From Caulobacter sp. (GTDB lineage: Bacteria; Pseudomonadota; Alphaproteobacteria; Caulobacterales; Caulobacteraceae): DNA of 64,000 nt. How positions within the stretch are numbered: position 1 is the stretch's first letter; every line of letters begins with the position of its first letter. A model generated the notes under the pieces. That model searched no databases, was not told where the DNA came from, and was given only the letters and a program-made list of their open reading frames with translations. Below, one piece after another: positions 39,304 through 50,622 of the stretch. Location: contig JAUXVF010000022.1 in the NCBI GenBank assembly GCA_030680355.1, positions 204,744 to 268,743 on the forward strand, read 5' to 3'. Position numbers and translations under genes: made by a program.

Positions 39304-39314
39304 ATGCGGTTCCG

Positions 39315-39962
39315 TTATCTCCGGGTCGCCAGCGCCCGCGCCACCACCGGCGCCAGCCGGGCCGCGATGATGGCCGCGCCGGCGGCGTTGGGATGGATGC
39401 CGTCGCGCTGGTTGAGGCGCGGATGGCCCGCCACCCCGTCCAGCAGGTTGGGATAGAGGATCAGGCCATGCTGTTTGGCCAGGGCCGGGAACACGGCTCC
39501 GAAGTCGCGGGCGTAGGACTTGCCGATGGCCGTGGGCGCGGTCAGTCCGGCCAGCACCACGGTGATTCCGCGCGCCTTCAGTCGACGGATGATGCGATCG
39601 AGATTGGCCTTCGTCTGTTTCGGATCGAGGCCCTGCAGCAGGTCGTTGCCGCCCAGGGCGACGACGCAGACGGCGGTGTCGGCCTGGACGCTGAAATCAA
39701 CGCGGGCGGCGCCGCCGGCGCTGGTGTCGCCGCTGACTCCGGCGCCGCGCACCCTTGCCCCCGGCGTCAGTTTCACCAGCGCCGCTTCCAGCCGGGCCGG
39801 CAGGGCGTCGCGGGCCGGCAGGCCGTAGCCGGCGGTGATCGAGTCGCCGAGCAGGGTGACGACGCGGGGTTTGGCCCGCGCCAGCACAGGGCTGGCCGCC
39901 GCCGCGGCGATCAGGGCGACGACGGCGCGGCGGGTGAAGGGTCGATAAGGTGTACTGGTCAT
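39315..39962 (-). CDS. tesA: SGNH/GDSL esterase (arylesterase / thioesterase I)
   Basis: Periplasmic esterase of 215 residues with acyl-CoA thioesterase, lysophospholipase and arylesterase-like activities in the family. A twin-arginine signal (RRAVVALIAAAAASPVLA) precedes the SGNH blocks: GDSITAGYGLP (nucleophile serine), the glycine in GAGVSGDTSAGG, GGNDLLQG, and DGIHPNAAG (Asp/His). It is divergent from an ABC transporter pair, the same arrangement as E. coli tesA-ybbAP, which supports the assignment. Confidence 0.93.
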   Translation of the reverse strand: MTSTPYRPFTRRAVVALIAAAAASPVLARAKPRVVTLLGDSITAGYGLPARDALPARLEAALVKLTPGARVRGAGVSGDTSAGGAARVDFSVQADTAVCVVALGGNDLLQGLDPKQTKANLDRIIRRLKARGITVVLAGLTAPTAIGKSYARDFGAVFPALAKQHGLILYPNLLDGVAGHPRLNQRDGIHPNAAGAAIIAARLAPVVARALATRR

Positions 39963-40028
39963 GACTCCTCCCTATGTAGGGTGAACATCGCCCAGCCCCA
40001 AAACTTCTCCGCGAAAAAGCCGCCCAAT

Positions 40029-40721
40029 ATGTTTGACGCCGCCTCGAGCCCGACGCCCCTCGCCCTTGAGGCCGTGACCCTGACCCTCCCCTCGGTGGCC
40101 GGGCCGGTGGAGATATTGCGCGGGGTCTCCCTGACCGTGGCCCCCGGCGAGCAGGTGGCGGTGGTCGGGCCGTCCGGCTCGGGCAAGTCGTCCCTGATCG
40201 CCGTGGCCGCCGGCCTGGAGCAGCCGACCTCGGGCGCGGTGCGTCTGTTTGGCGAAAACCTCGCCGCCCTCGGCGAGGATGGCCGGGCGCGGCTGCGGCG
40301 GGGTCGGGTGTCGCTGGTCTTCCAGGCCTTTCACCTGCTGCCCAACATGACCGCCGAGGAGAATGTCGCGGCGCCGCTGGAGCTGGCCGGACGGCCGGGC
40401 GCGGCGAAGACGGCCCGCGACTGGCTGGACCGGGTCGGGCTGTCGGACCGGCTGCGCCACTATCCGACCCAGCTGTCGGGCGGTGAACAACAGCGGGTGG
40501 CCCTGGCCCGCGCCCTGGCCATCGGCCCGGCCCTGCTGTTCGCCGACGAGCCGACCGGCAATCTCGACGCCGCCAACGCCGCCTCGGTGGCCGATCTGAT
40601 GTTCGACCTCGTGGCCGAGACCGGCGCGGCCCTGGTGCTGGTCACCCACGACGCCGCCCTGGCCGCCCGCGCCGGGCGTCAGGTGACCATGGCCGCCGGC
40701 CAGATCGTGGGCGACGCCTGA
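40029..40721 (+). CDS. ybbA: ABC transporter ATP-binding protein (YbbA/LolD-like)
   Basis: ATPase of 230 residues with Walker A GPSGSGKSS, signature LSGGEQQRVALARAL and Walker B LLFADEPTGNLD, in the MacB/LolD subgroup. It energises the FtsX-like permease encoded next. I chose ATG 40029; GTG 39981 is in frame and possible, and neither has a strong ribosome binding site. Its stop overlaps the permease start (TGATG). Confidence 0.92.
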   Translation: MFDAASSPTPLALEAVTLTLPSVAGPVEILRGVSLTVAPGEQVAVVGPSGSGKSSLIAVAAGLEQPTSGAVRLFGENLAALGEDGRARLRRGRVSLVFQAFHLLPNMTAEENVAAPLELAGRPGAAKTARDWLDRVGLSDRLRHYPTQLSGGEQQRVALARALAIGPALLFADEPTGNLDAANAASVADLMFDLVAETGAALVLVTHDAALAARAGRQVTMAAGQIVGDA

Positions 40722-43240
40722 TGCCGCTTTCCCTCCGGTTCGCGCTGCGCGAGCTGCGCTCCGGCGTGGCCGGATTCCGCATCTTCCTGGCCTGTCTGGC
40801 CCTGGGCGTAGCGGCCATCGCCGCCGCCGGCTCGACCGCCGAGGCCTTTCGCCAGGGTCTGGCCAGCGAGGCGCGTGAAATTCTCGGCGGCGATCTGAAG
40901 GTCTCCGTCGACCGTCGCCGGTTCAGCGAGGCCGAACACCGCCGGTTCGACGCCCTGGGCGCCACCGCCTGGTCGGCGGCCGCCTCGGCCATGGCCGAGA
41001 CGCCGTCGGGCGAGCGCCGCCTGGTCGAGCTGCGCGGCGTGTCGGCGGCCTATCCCCTGGCCGGCGCCGTCGAGCTGCAGGGCGTCCCGTCGCTGGCGGC
41101 GGCCTTCCGCCCCGACGGCGACGCGGCCGGGGCGGCCGTGGAACAGGCTCTGCTCGACCGGCTGCATATGAAACTGGGTGACCGTTTCCTGATCGGCGAG
41201 GCGTCCTTTGTCGCCCGGGCGGTGCTGATCTCCGAGCCCGACCGGCTGGGCCGCGGCTTTGGTCTGGGCCCGCGCGTGCTGACCAGTCTCGAGGCCGTCG
41301 AGAAGGGCGGCTTTCTGCTGCCGGGCCTGCCCAACACCGGCGAGGCCGTGCGCATCGCACTGAAGCCGGAGCTGGCCGCCAACGCCCAGGTCGACGCCCT
41401 GGTGAAGACGCTCAAAAAAGAGGGATTCGAGGCGCGCGGTCGCAACGAGGCGGCCGGCGGTTTCAAACGGCTGATCGACCAGCTCGAGTATTTCCTCGGC
41501 TTCATCGGCCTGGCCTCGCTGGTCGCCGGCGGCCTGGGCGTGGCCGGGGCGGTCTCGGCCTATCTGGAACAGCGCAAACCCTCGATCGCCGTGCTCAAGG
41601 CCCTGGGCGCGGAAGGCAGCCTGATCCGCGACGTCTATCTGATCCAGATCGCGGCGTTGTCGGCGCTGGGCGTGGCCATCGGCCTGGCCATCGGCGCCGT
41701 CGCGCCGCTGGTGCTCGGCCAGCTGGCCAAGGATCAGCTGCCGGTGCCGGCCCTGTTCGCCGTCTATCCCCTGCCTCTGCTCAAGGCGGCGCTGTTTGGC
41801 CTGCTGGCCGCCGCCGCCTTCAGCCTGGCGCCGCTGGCCAGGGCCCGGGCGACGCCGCCCGCCTCGCTGTTCCGGCGCGACCTGTCGGCCCGCCTGCCGT
41901 TCGGCCCCGAGGTCGTTGTCGCCGGTCTGGCGGCGGCGGGCCTGGCCGGGCTGGCCATCGTCACCGCCCCGACGCCGATGGCGGCGGGAATCATGATCGC
42001 CGGCGTGGCCTTCGCCTTCGTCCTGCTCTGGGTCATCGGCCTGGGCGCGGCCCTCGGCGCCGGCCGGTTGCGCGGCTTCGCCCGGGGCGCGGTGCGTATC
42101 GGCATCGCCAACCTGGCCGGACCCCGCTCGGCGGCGCGGACAGCGGCCCCGGCCATCGGCCTGGGCGTCGCCCTGCTGGCGGCGGTGGTGCTGATCCAGT
42201 CCAGCCTGCTGTCCCAGGTCCGGGAGGTCGCGCCCCGCACCGCCCCGGCCATGGTCTTCACAGACATCCCCGGCGAGCGAACCGCCGAATTCGACGCCGC
42301 CGTGGCCAGGGCCTTCGCTGTCCCGCTGACCGACCGCAACTGGCTGCGCGCGCCGTTCGCCTCAGGCCGCATCGTCCGCATCAAGGGCCAGCCGGTCGAC
42401 CGCGACCAGATCAAGGACAGCGAACGCTGGGCCTATGACAACGACATCCAGGTCTCGGCCATCGGGCCGGAGCCAGGGGCGGCCGGCGTCGTATCGGGTC
42501 ACTGGTGGCCGGCCGACTACGCCGGCGCGCCGCTGATCGCCATGGAGGTCGACGCGGCCAGGGGCGGCGGGCTCAAGGTCGGCGACAGCGTCACCCTCAG
42601 CATCCTGGGTCGCGAGATCGACGCCCGCGTTGCGGTCCTGCGCGAGGTCGACTGGGGCGGCTTCGGTCCGTCCTTCCCGATCATCATCAACCCCTCGGCC
42701 CTCGCCGGGGCGGGCCTGCGCCATGTCGCCATCGCCAAGGCCGACAAGGTCCAGGAAGCGGCCGTGACCCGGGCCCTGGGGCGGGACTTTCCGATGGTCA
42801 ATGTGATCAGCGTGCGCGAGCAGCTGGAGGCGGCGACCGAGATGCTCGGCCGGCTGGTGCTGGCCATCCAGGGGGCGGCCTCGGTCGCGGCCCTGGCCGG
42901 ACTGCTGGTGCTGGCCGGGGCCATCGCCGCCGGGGCGCGGGCGCGGGCGCGGGAGGCGGCGACGCTCAAGGTGCTGGGCGGTTCCCGCGGCCAGATCCTG
43001 CTGGCCTATGGCGTCGAATATGGCGCGGTCGGCCTGATCGCGGGCGTCGCCGGCGTGGCCCTCGGCTACGCCGCCGCCTGGCCGGTGGTGGTCAAGGTTT
43101 TCGAGGCCAGATGGAGCGTCGACTGGGCCGGTGTCGCCGCTTTGCTCGGCGGCGCGGCCGGGCTGGCGACGCTCGGCGGACTGATGGCGGCGATGCAGGC
43201 CCTGTCAAAGCGGCCGGCGCCGGTGCTGCGGGCGGAATGA
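40721..43240 (+). CDS. ybbP: FtsX-like ABC permease (YbbP)
   Basis: An 839-residue inner-membrane protein with an N-terminal helix (about residues 18-40), a large periplasmic domain, then two FtsX-type membrane blocks. The first is near residues 255-400 and the second near 720-835 (ASVAALAGLLVLAGAIAAG, EAATLKVLGGSRGQIL). The KALGAEGSLIRDVYLIQ segment is the coupling-helix region. With YbbA it belongs to the MacB/LolCDE-type mechanotransmission exporters, and may act on lipids or esters given tesA next door. Confidence 0.92.
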   Translation: MPLSLRFALRELRSGVAGFRIFLACLALGVAAIAAAGSTAEAFRQGLASEAREILGGDLKVSVDRRRFSEAEHRRFDALGATAWSAAASAMAETPSGERRLVELRGVSAAYPLAGAVELQGVPSLAAAFRPDGDAAGAAVEQALLDRLHMKLGDRFLIGEASFVARAVLISEPDRLGRGFGLGPRVLTSLEAVEKGGFLLPGLPNTGEAVRIALKPELAANAQVDALVKTLKKEGFEARGRNEAAGGFKRLIDQLEYFLGFIGLASLVAGGLGVAGAVSAYLEQRKPSIAVLKALGAEGSLIRDVYLIQIAALSALGVAIGLAIGAVAPLVLGQLAKDQLPVPALFAVYPLPLLKAALFGLLAAAAFSLAPLARARATPPASLFRRDLSARLPFGPEVVVAGLAAAGLAGLAIVTAPTPMAAGIMIAGVAFAFVLLWVIGLGAALGAGRLRGFARGAVRIGIANLAGPRSAARTAAPAIGLGVALLAAVVLIQSSLLSQVREVAPRTAPAMVFTDIPGERTAEFDAAVARAFAVPLTDRNWLRAPFASGRIVRIKGQPVDRDQIKDSERWAYDNDIQVSAIGPEPGAAGVVSGHWWPADYAGAPLIAMEVDAARGGGLKVGDSVTLSILGREIDARVAVLREVDWGGFGPSFPIIINPSALAGAGLRHVAIAKADKVQEAAVTRALGRDFPMVNVISVREQLEAATEMLGRLVLAIQGAASVAALAGLLVLAGAIAAGARARAREAATLKVLGGSRGQILLAYGVEYGAVGLIAGVAGVALGYAAAWPVVVKVFEARWSVDWAGVAALLGGAAGLATLGGLMAAMQALSKRPAPVLRAE

Positions 43241-43338
43241 TCTGACAAAGCCGTTATGCGGCAAACGCTTGCGCTGCGACCAGTCAGACACGATATTCAG
43301 AAGGTATCCAATCCAGGATGCCCTGAAAGGACTATTCC

Positions 43339-44088
43339 ATGAGCGACTTCGGACGCGGCAATGCGCGCTCGATCCCGCAGACCACCGACATGTCGTTGGA
43401 CGCGGGTCTTCGCGCCTTCATGCTCGGTGTTTACAACAAGATGGCCCTTGGCCTGCTGCTGTCGGCCGGGCTGGCCTTCCTGACCTCCAGCTACGCCCCC
43501 GTCGCGCAGCTGCTCTATGTGGTTACGCCGGAAGGCGGACTCGCCGGCTTTACGACTCTGGGCCAGATCGTGCGCTTCGCGCCGCTGGTCATGGTGGTGG
43601 TGGCCATGTTCGGCATGAAGAACATGACCGCCCGCAGCTCGGGCATCTACTACTGGGCCATCGTCACCGCGATCGGCGCGGGCCTGGGCGTCTGGCTTCT
43701 GGCCTATACCGGCGCCTCGGTGTTCATGACCTTCCTGATCACGGCCACCGCCTTCGGCGCGCTGAGCCTGGTCGGCTACACCACCAAGAAGGACCTGTCG
43801 GGCTTCGGCAGCTTCCTGATCATGGGCGTGTGGGGTCTGATCGCCGCCAGCCTGGCCAACATGTTCTTCAACCTGCCGGCCTTGTACTGGATCATCAACG
43901 TCGTCGGCGTGCTGATCTTCGCGGGCCTGACGGCCTACGACACCCAGCGCCTGAAGATGACCTACTACCAGATCAAGGGTGACGGCGAGACCATGTCGGT
44001 GGCCACCAACATGGGCGCCCTGAGCCTCTATCTGGACTTCATCAACCTGTTCCAGTTCCTGCTCGCCTTCGTGGGCGTGCGCCGCTAG
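43339..44088 (+). CDS. Bax inhibitor-1 / YccA family membrane protein
   Basis: A 249-residue protein with seven predicted helices. The first, KMALGLLLSAGLAFLTSS, follows the family-typical AFMLGVYNKM segment. Other blocks include MTARSSGIYYWAIVTAIGAG, SFLIMGVWGLIAASLANMFF and FAGLTAYDTQRLK, the last being diagnostic of BI-1. Bacterial homologues act as pH-sensitive calcium leak channels or interact with FtsH. AAAGGAC precedes the ATG; TTGCGC-N17-GATATT at 43268-43296 could be its promoter. Confidence 0.93.
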   Translation: MSDFGRGNARSIPQTTDMSLDAGLRAFMLGVYNKMALGLLLSAGLAFLTSSYAPVAQLLYVVTPEGGLAGFTTLGQIVRFAPLVMVVVAMFGMKNMTARSSGIYYWAIVTAIGAGLGVWLLAYTGASVFMTFLITATAFGALSLVGYTTKKDLSGFGSFLIMGVWGLIAASLANMFFNLPALYWIINVVGVLIFAGLTAYDTQRLKMTYYQIKGDGETMSVATNMGALSLYLDFINLFQFLLAFVGVRR

Positions 44089-44112
44089 CGGCTTCAGGAT
44101 CTGCAAGACGTC

Positions 44113-44147
44113 AAAGGCCCCGCCCGGGAAACCGGCGGGGCCTTTTT
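44113..44147 (+). terminator. Rho-independent terminator of the BI-1 gene
   Basis: AAAGGCCCCGCC pairs perfectly with GGCGGGGCCTTT around a nine-base loop and the second arm runs into TTTTT. A strong intrinsic terminator on the plus strand; the AAA start gives some activity for the convergent DUF2794 gene too. Confidence 0.92.
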
Positions 44148-44483
44148 CTATTCAACGACGCTGAAACGGCCCTTGTCGAACACCCGCAGCACCTGCTCCA
44201 GCTCATGACCGCGTTTGAGGATGTGGCCGGGCTGGTTCATCACCGCCCAGGCGCCCTGGCGTTTGGCCAGGGCCGGCCGCTTCTCGATGCGATAGAGGGG
44301 CTGTTCGGAGGCGCGGCGGAAAACGCTGAACACGGCGCTGTCGGACAGGCCGTCGATGGCGTAGTCCCGCCACTCCCCGGCGGCGACCATGCGCCCGTAG
44401 AGTCGCAGCAGCCGCTCCAGTTCGCGGCGCTCGAAAAAGACCGGGGCGGTCCGGGAGGCGGGGTATGTCGGATCGGTGGCCAT
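44148..44483 (-). CDS. DUF2794 family protein
   Basis: A 111-residue cytoplasmic protein conserved in alphaproteobacteria. The sequence follows the family closely: FFERRELERLLRLYGRMVAAGEWRDYAIDGL-like opening (residues about 16-46), AVFSVFRRASEQPLYRIEKRP, and GHILKRGHELEQVLRVFDK near the end. The function is unknown. Its stop codon touches the T-run of the neighbouring terminator. Confidence 0.9.
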   Translation of the reverse strand: MATDPTYPASRTAPVFFERRELERLLRLYGRMVAAGEWRDYAIDGLSDSAVFSVFRRASEQPLYRIEKRPALAKRQGAWAVMNQPGHILKRGHELEQVLRVFDKGRFSVVE

Positions 44484-44812
44484 GCGGGCTGAAAGGCTAG
44501 ACCTGAATCGCCCGGTTTGGCGAGGGGCGTCGCGGAAAGGTCACGGTCGCCGGGTTTGTGCGATCGCTGTCACGGCCGGCCTACAAATGACCTTATTTCG
44601 GACGCGCGCCCGCCGGTAACGCCCCCCAGTTTAACAGCGTCGGCCGGTCGGAAGCCTCGTAGGTCCCGGATCCTGAACAGCCCCCCCAGCCCCCCCCTGG
44701 ATCGCGGGTTTTGGATCGGCCGACACATTATCCCCTCTCCTAATGAGCCCCCGCGGTCTTTCCCTCCGGCCGCGGGGGTTTCATTCTGTCCGGGACACAG
44801 AGGGGACATCTC
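44484..44812. other. Gene-free stretch with an orphan terminator; candidate small RNA or leader
   Basis: No credible coding frame in either direction. It contains runs of C (CCCCCCCAGCCCCCCCC at about 44680-44697) and ends in a terminator-like hairpin 28 bases before the SDR start. The stretch could be a long 5' leader with an attenuator for the SDR gene, or a separate small RNA. Confidence 0.4.
44748..44785 (+). terminator. Orphan intrinsic terminator upstream of the SDR gene
   Basis: CCCCCGCGG pairs perfectly with CCGCGGGGG around a 13-base loop, followed by TTTCATTCT. No annotated plus-strand gene precedes it: the nearest upstream plus-strand gene ends at 44088 and has its own terminator. 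Confidence 0.7.
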
Positions 44813-45547
44813 ATGGGAAGACTCGCCGGCCGCGCGGCCATCGTCACCGGGGCCGCCAGCGGCATCGGCCGGGCCAGCGCCGAACTGTTTGCAGGCGAGG
44901 GCGCCAGGGTGCTGGCCGTCGACCGGCCCGGCGCCGACCTTGGCTTTGATCATCCCGCCATCGAGACGCTGGCCCAGGACATCAGCGAGGACGCGGCCCC
45001 GGCCGCCATCGTCGCACGGGCCGTGGCGGCCTTCGGCGGTCTGGACATCGTCTACAACAACGCCGGCGTCTCCGGGTCCAGCCCGGTCGGCGAGACAACC
45101 GACGAGGCCTTTGACCGGCAGATCGCGGTCAATCTCCGCGCCGCCTTCCGCCTCAGCCGTGAGGCGGTGAAACATCTGGTCGCCTCGCCGGCCGGACGGC
45201 TGATCTTCACCGCCTCGATCATGGCCCGCCACACCGACAACGGCCTGGTCGCCTATTCGGCCTCGAAGGCCGGAGTCGTGGGGATGATGCGCACCTTTGC
45301 CCTCGAGCTGGGCCGCCACGGGGTCACCGCCAACGCCATCCTGCCCGGGGCCATCGCCACGGGCATGACCGCCGCCAGTTTCGAGCATGACGAGATCGCC
45401 GCGCTATGGGCGAAGAAGGCGGCGTTGAAGCGCCTGGGTCAGCCGATCGATATCGCCCGGGCGGCCCTGTTCCTGGCCTCGGACGACGGCGGCTTTGTCA
45501 GCGGGCAAGCGCTTGGGGTCGACGGCGGTCTGATGCTTCGGGTGTAG
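44813..45547 (+). CDS. Short-chain dehydrogenase/reductase (SDR)
   Basis: Classical SDR of 244 residues: TGAASGIGRA cofactor loop (about 12-21), NNAGVSG, and the Y-x-x-x-K site in VAYSASKAG with the upstream catalytic serine in IFTASIMA. The C-terminus (FVSGQALGVDGG) is typical of FabG-like enzymes. The acidic VLAVDRPG stretch after strand two suggests NAD preference. The substrate is unknown. Its last 50 bases overlap the convergent DUF1223 gene. Confidence 0.93.
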   Translation: MGRLAGRAAIVTGAASGIGRASAELFAGEGARVLAVDRPGADLGFDHPAIETLAQDISEDAAPAAIVARAVAAFGGLDIVYNNAGVSGSSPVGETTDEAFDRQIAVNLRAAFRLSREAVKHLVASPAGRLIFTASIMARHTDNGLVAYSASKAGVVGMMRTFALELGRHGVTANAILPGAIATGMTAASFEHDEIAALWAKKAALKRLGQPIDIARAALFLASDDGGFVSGQALGVDGGLMLRV

Positions 45548-46253
45548 CGGCCGGCGTCGGCTCGACCAGCACCGCCAGGATCTTGCCGCCCTTGGCGGCC
45601 TGAACCACGACGGCGGTCGCCAGCCCCTCGGTCTCGGCCTCCGGCATGCGGTAGGCCGTCGGCCGGCCGCGCCAGGCGCCGAGACGGACCATCTCGCGCA
45701 CTACATTGCGCTGGACCAGGGTCTGGCCGCGGTTGTCGCCCTTGCGCGGCGTGGTTTCCTGCGCCCGAGGGTCGTAGCGGATCAGCCAGACATCGACGCC
45801 GCCGCGCGGCACGGGCCCCGAGCCGACGGCGACCTTGTCGGCGCCCATGAACATCATGTCAGGGGGATAGATCCGCGCGGCCAGCGCGGCCTCGACCAGG
45901 GTCTCGACCTGATCGGGTTTCCCGCCGGACGCCTGGGTCCGGCCATTGACGACCACCTGCGGCGTGTAGACCTCGCGCAGGGCCAGCTTGTGGGCGTAGG
46001 CCCGCTGACGCTCGGTGAAGGCGGGGAGGGCGAAGGTGTCGGGCCAGCCGAGATAGTCCCAGTAGTCGACCGAAAAGGTCAGCGGCAGGACGCCGGGCCG
46101 GTCAGCCAGGTCGGAGATCAGCTCGTTGGCTTTGCCGCAGGACGAGCAGCCCTGGGCCGTGAACAGCTCCACGACCACGGGCTGGCGGTCCGCCGCCAGT
46201 GCGGCGGTCGGGGCCAGAGAGAGCAAAAGCAGGGCGAGAAAGGTTTTCCACAT
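45498..46253 (-). CDS. DUF1223 family exported thioredoxin-fold protein
   Basis: A 251-residue protein with a Sec signal (MWKTFLALLLLSLAPTAALA) and then VVVELFTAQGCSSCGKANELI. The CxxC there marks the thioredoxin-like fold of the DUF1223 family. SVDYWDYLGWPDTFA and VYTPQVVVNGRTQA are further family blocks. Function is unknown; a periplasmic redox or copper-related role has been suggested for relatives. I chose ATG 46253 for the signal peptide. The 3' end overlaps the SDR gene by 50 bases. Confidence 0.88.
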   Translation of the reverse strand: MWKTFLALLLLSLAPTAALAADRQPVVVELFTAQGCSSCGKANELISDLADRPGVLPLTFSVDYWDYLGWPDTFALPAFTERQRAYAHKLALREVYTPQVVVNGRTQASGGKPDQVETLVEAALAARIYPPDMMFMGADKVAVGSGPVPRGGVDVWLIRYDPRAQETTPRKGDNRGQTLVQRNVVREMVRLGAWRGRPTAYRMPEAETEGLATAVVVQAAKGGKILAVLVEPTPAATPEASDRRRPQALAR

Positions 46254-46353
46254 CGCCGCGCACTTAATCGAAGAAGTCGCGGCGGCGCGTTTCACGAGGC
46301 CGTGAACACCGGCGGGATGGGGACATGCACCCATGCGCATGTCCCCTTGAGCC

Positions 46354-49053
<2,700 letters not shown>

Positions 49054-49059
49054 TCAAGG

Positions 49060-49123
49060 GAGTCCTTTCCTGTTCTCGGCCGCCCGAAAACCACTTCCGG
49101 GATCGCGCGCTCGGAAAGGACTC
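49060..49123 (-). promoter_or_regulatory. acnA leader hairpin that can sequester the ribosome binding site
   Basis: In the acnA mRNA, GAGTCCTTTCC (49123 to 49113) is a perfect complement of GGAAAGGACTC (49070 to 49060), and the latter contains the acnA Shine-Dalgarno sequence (AAGGA, nine bases before the ATG). The 42 bases between can form an inner hairpin CCCGGAA / TTTCGGG. The outer 11-bp stem would block ribosome loading, so translation may be controlled by something that opens it. Confidence 0.6.
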
Positions 49124-49254
49124 ACAGCGTCCCCCCCGGCGCGGCGTACTTCCCCGCGCGCACGCGGGGGGCCGATGATGGGCTGCATACGCCCGGTCGC
49201 GCCATACGTCCATGCCCGCGACAGGGTCATTTCGGGCCCGGCGGAGGCTGACCG

Positions 49255-49860
49255 GTGATTTCAGGGCTTCTCGTTGACAACCTGACAATCCGGCGTGGCG
49301 AGCGGACCCTGTTCAGCGGTCTTGGCTTCAGCGCGGCGGCCGGAGAGGCCGTGGCCCTGACCGGCCGCAACGGGGCCGGCAAGACCAGTCTCCTGCGGGC
49401 GGTGGCCGGCCTGCTGAGGCCCGCCGCCGGAGAGGTGCGATTTGCCGGTGTCGAGGACGCCGGCGAAGCCCGGGCCCGCGGACTGCACCTGATCGGTCAC
49501 CATGACGGCCTCAAGGGCGGACGCACGGCCCGCGAGGAACTGACCTTCGCGGCGCGATGGTCGGGCGGGACGGCCGCGGACATCGACGCGGCGGCCCGCG
49601 CGCTCGATCTGGGCCGTCTGCTCGACCTTGAGGTCCGCAAACTGTCGGCCGGCCAGCGGCGACGGGTGGCCCTGGCCCGGCTGGTGGCCGCTCCGCGCCC
49701 GCTGTGGCTGCTGGATGAGCCCCTGGCCCCGCTCGACAGCCTCTGGCGCCAGCGGATCGGCGAGGTCATCGCCGGCCATCTCGCGGGCGGCGGCATCCTG
49801 TTGGCCGCCGTCCACGACCCCCTGCCGGTCGCGGCCCGGACCGTGGAGATCGGCGCGTGA
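49255..49860 (+). CDS. ccmA: Heme exporter ATP-binding protein CcmA
   Basis: ATPase of the CcmABCD system I complex, which releases holo-CcmE in cytochrome c maturation. The 201-residue protein has Walker [15 protein letters not shown], signature [14 protein letters not shown] and Walker [11 protein letters not shown]. The start is GTG at 49255, just after GGAGG. Its last codons overlap ccmB. The gene is divergent from acnA. Confidence 0.96.
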   Translation: MISGLLVDNLTIRRGERTLFSGLGFSAAAGEAVALTGRNGAGKTSLLRAVAGLLRPAAGEVRFAGVEDAGEARARGLHLIGHHDGLKGGRTAREELTFAARWSGGTAADIDAAARALDLGRLLDLEVRKLSAGQRRRVALARLVAAPRPLWLLDEPLAPLDSLWRQRIGEVIAGHLAGGGILLAAVHDPLPVAARTVEIGA

Positions 49861-50522
49861 GCCCGCTGCTCGTCCTGCTGCGCCGCGAACTGGCCCTGAC
49901 CTGGGGCCGGGGCGGCGGACCGCTGCCGGCCCTGGCCTTCTACGCCGGGGTGACGACCCTGTTGCCGCTGGCCGTCGGGCCGCAGCCGGAACGACTGGCC
50001 GTCATCGCCCCGGGCCTTGCCTGGCTGGCCCTGGCCCTGGCGTCGCTGCTGTCGCTGGAGCGGCTGTTCGAGCGTGATTTCGAGGACGGCGCCCTGGATC
50101 TGCTGGCCCTGGGCGAGCCGCCGCTGGAGGCTGTCTGCGCCATCAAGGCCCTGGCCCAGTGGCTGGCCACCGGCCTGCCGCTGGCGCTCGCCGCGCCGGT
50201 GGCCGCCCTGATGATGGGCGCGCCGCTGGCCCTGACCCCGATGATCGTCGCCTGCGCCCTGGTCGGCGGCCTGGCCTTCGCCTTCGTCGGCGGGCTGGGC
50301 GCGGCCCTGGCCCTGGGCAGCCGGCGCGGCGGGGTGCTGATCGCGGTCATCGTCCTGCCCCTGTTCGCGCCGCCGGTGATTTTTGGCGGCGGCGCCCTCG
50401 ACCTGGCGGCCAGAGGCCTGGGCGGGATGTCGGGCCTGCTGCTGCTCTGCGCCTGGTCGGCGGCGGCGGTGGCGCTCAGCCCCCTGGCCATGGCGGCGGC
50501 CTGTCGCAACGCCCTCGACTGA
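49857..50522 (+). CDS. ccmB: Heme exporter permease CcmB
   Basis: A 221-residue membrane protein with six helices. The N-terminus [20 protein letters not shown] and the [17 protein letters not shown] segment are characteristic of CcmB, as is the helix pair around [22 protein letters not shown]. The GTG start overlaps the ccmA stop by four bases (GTGA). In most genomes ccmC follows at once; here a Spy-like gene comes between. Confidence 0.95.
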   Translation: MSPLLVLLRRELALTWGRGGGPLPALAFYAGVTTLLPLAVGPQPERLAVIAPGLAWLALALASLLSLERLFERDFEDGALDLLALGEPPLEAVCAIKALAQWLATGLPLALAAPVAALMMGAPLALTPMIVACALVGGLAFAFVGGLGAALALGSRRGGVLIAVIVLPLFAPPVIFGGGALDLAARGLGGMSGLLLLCAWSAAAVALSPLAMAAACRNALD

Positions 50523-50622
50523 TCTGCGTCAAGGCGGAAACAAACCCGTCGACTACAGACAAACGCTGGCCACACCGCGCGTCTAGGGTGACGCCAACAA
50601 TCAGAGTGATGAGGATAATCCG

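Noticed and set aside
43241..43338. tRNA gene between ybbP and the BI-1 gene
   Set aside because: No cloverleaf can be drawn and no T-loop consensus is present; the GTTCGA strings elsewhere in the window belong to family A repeats.
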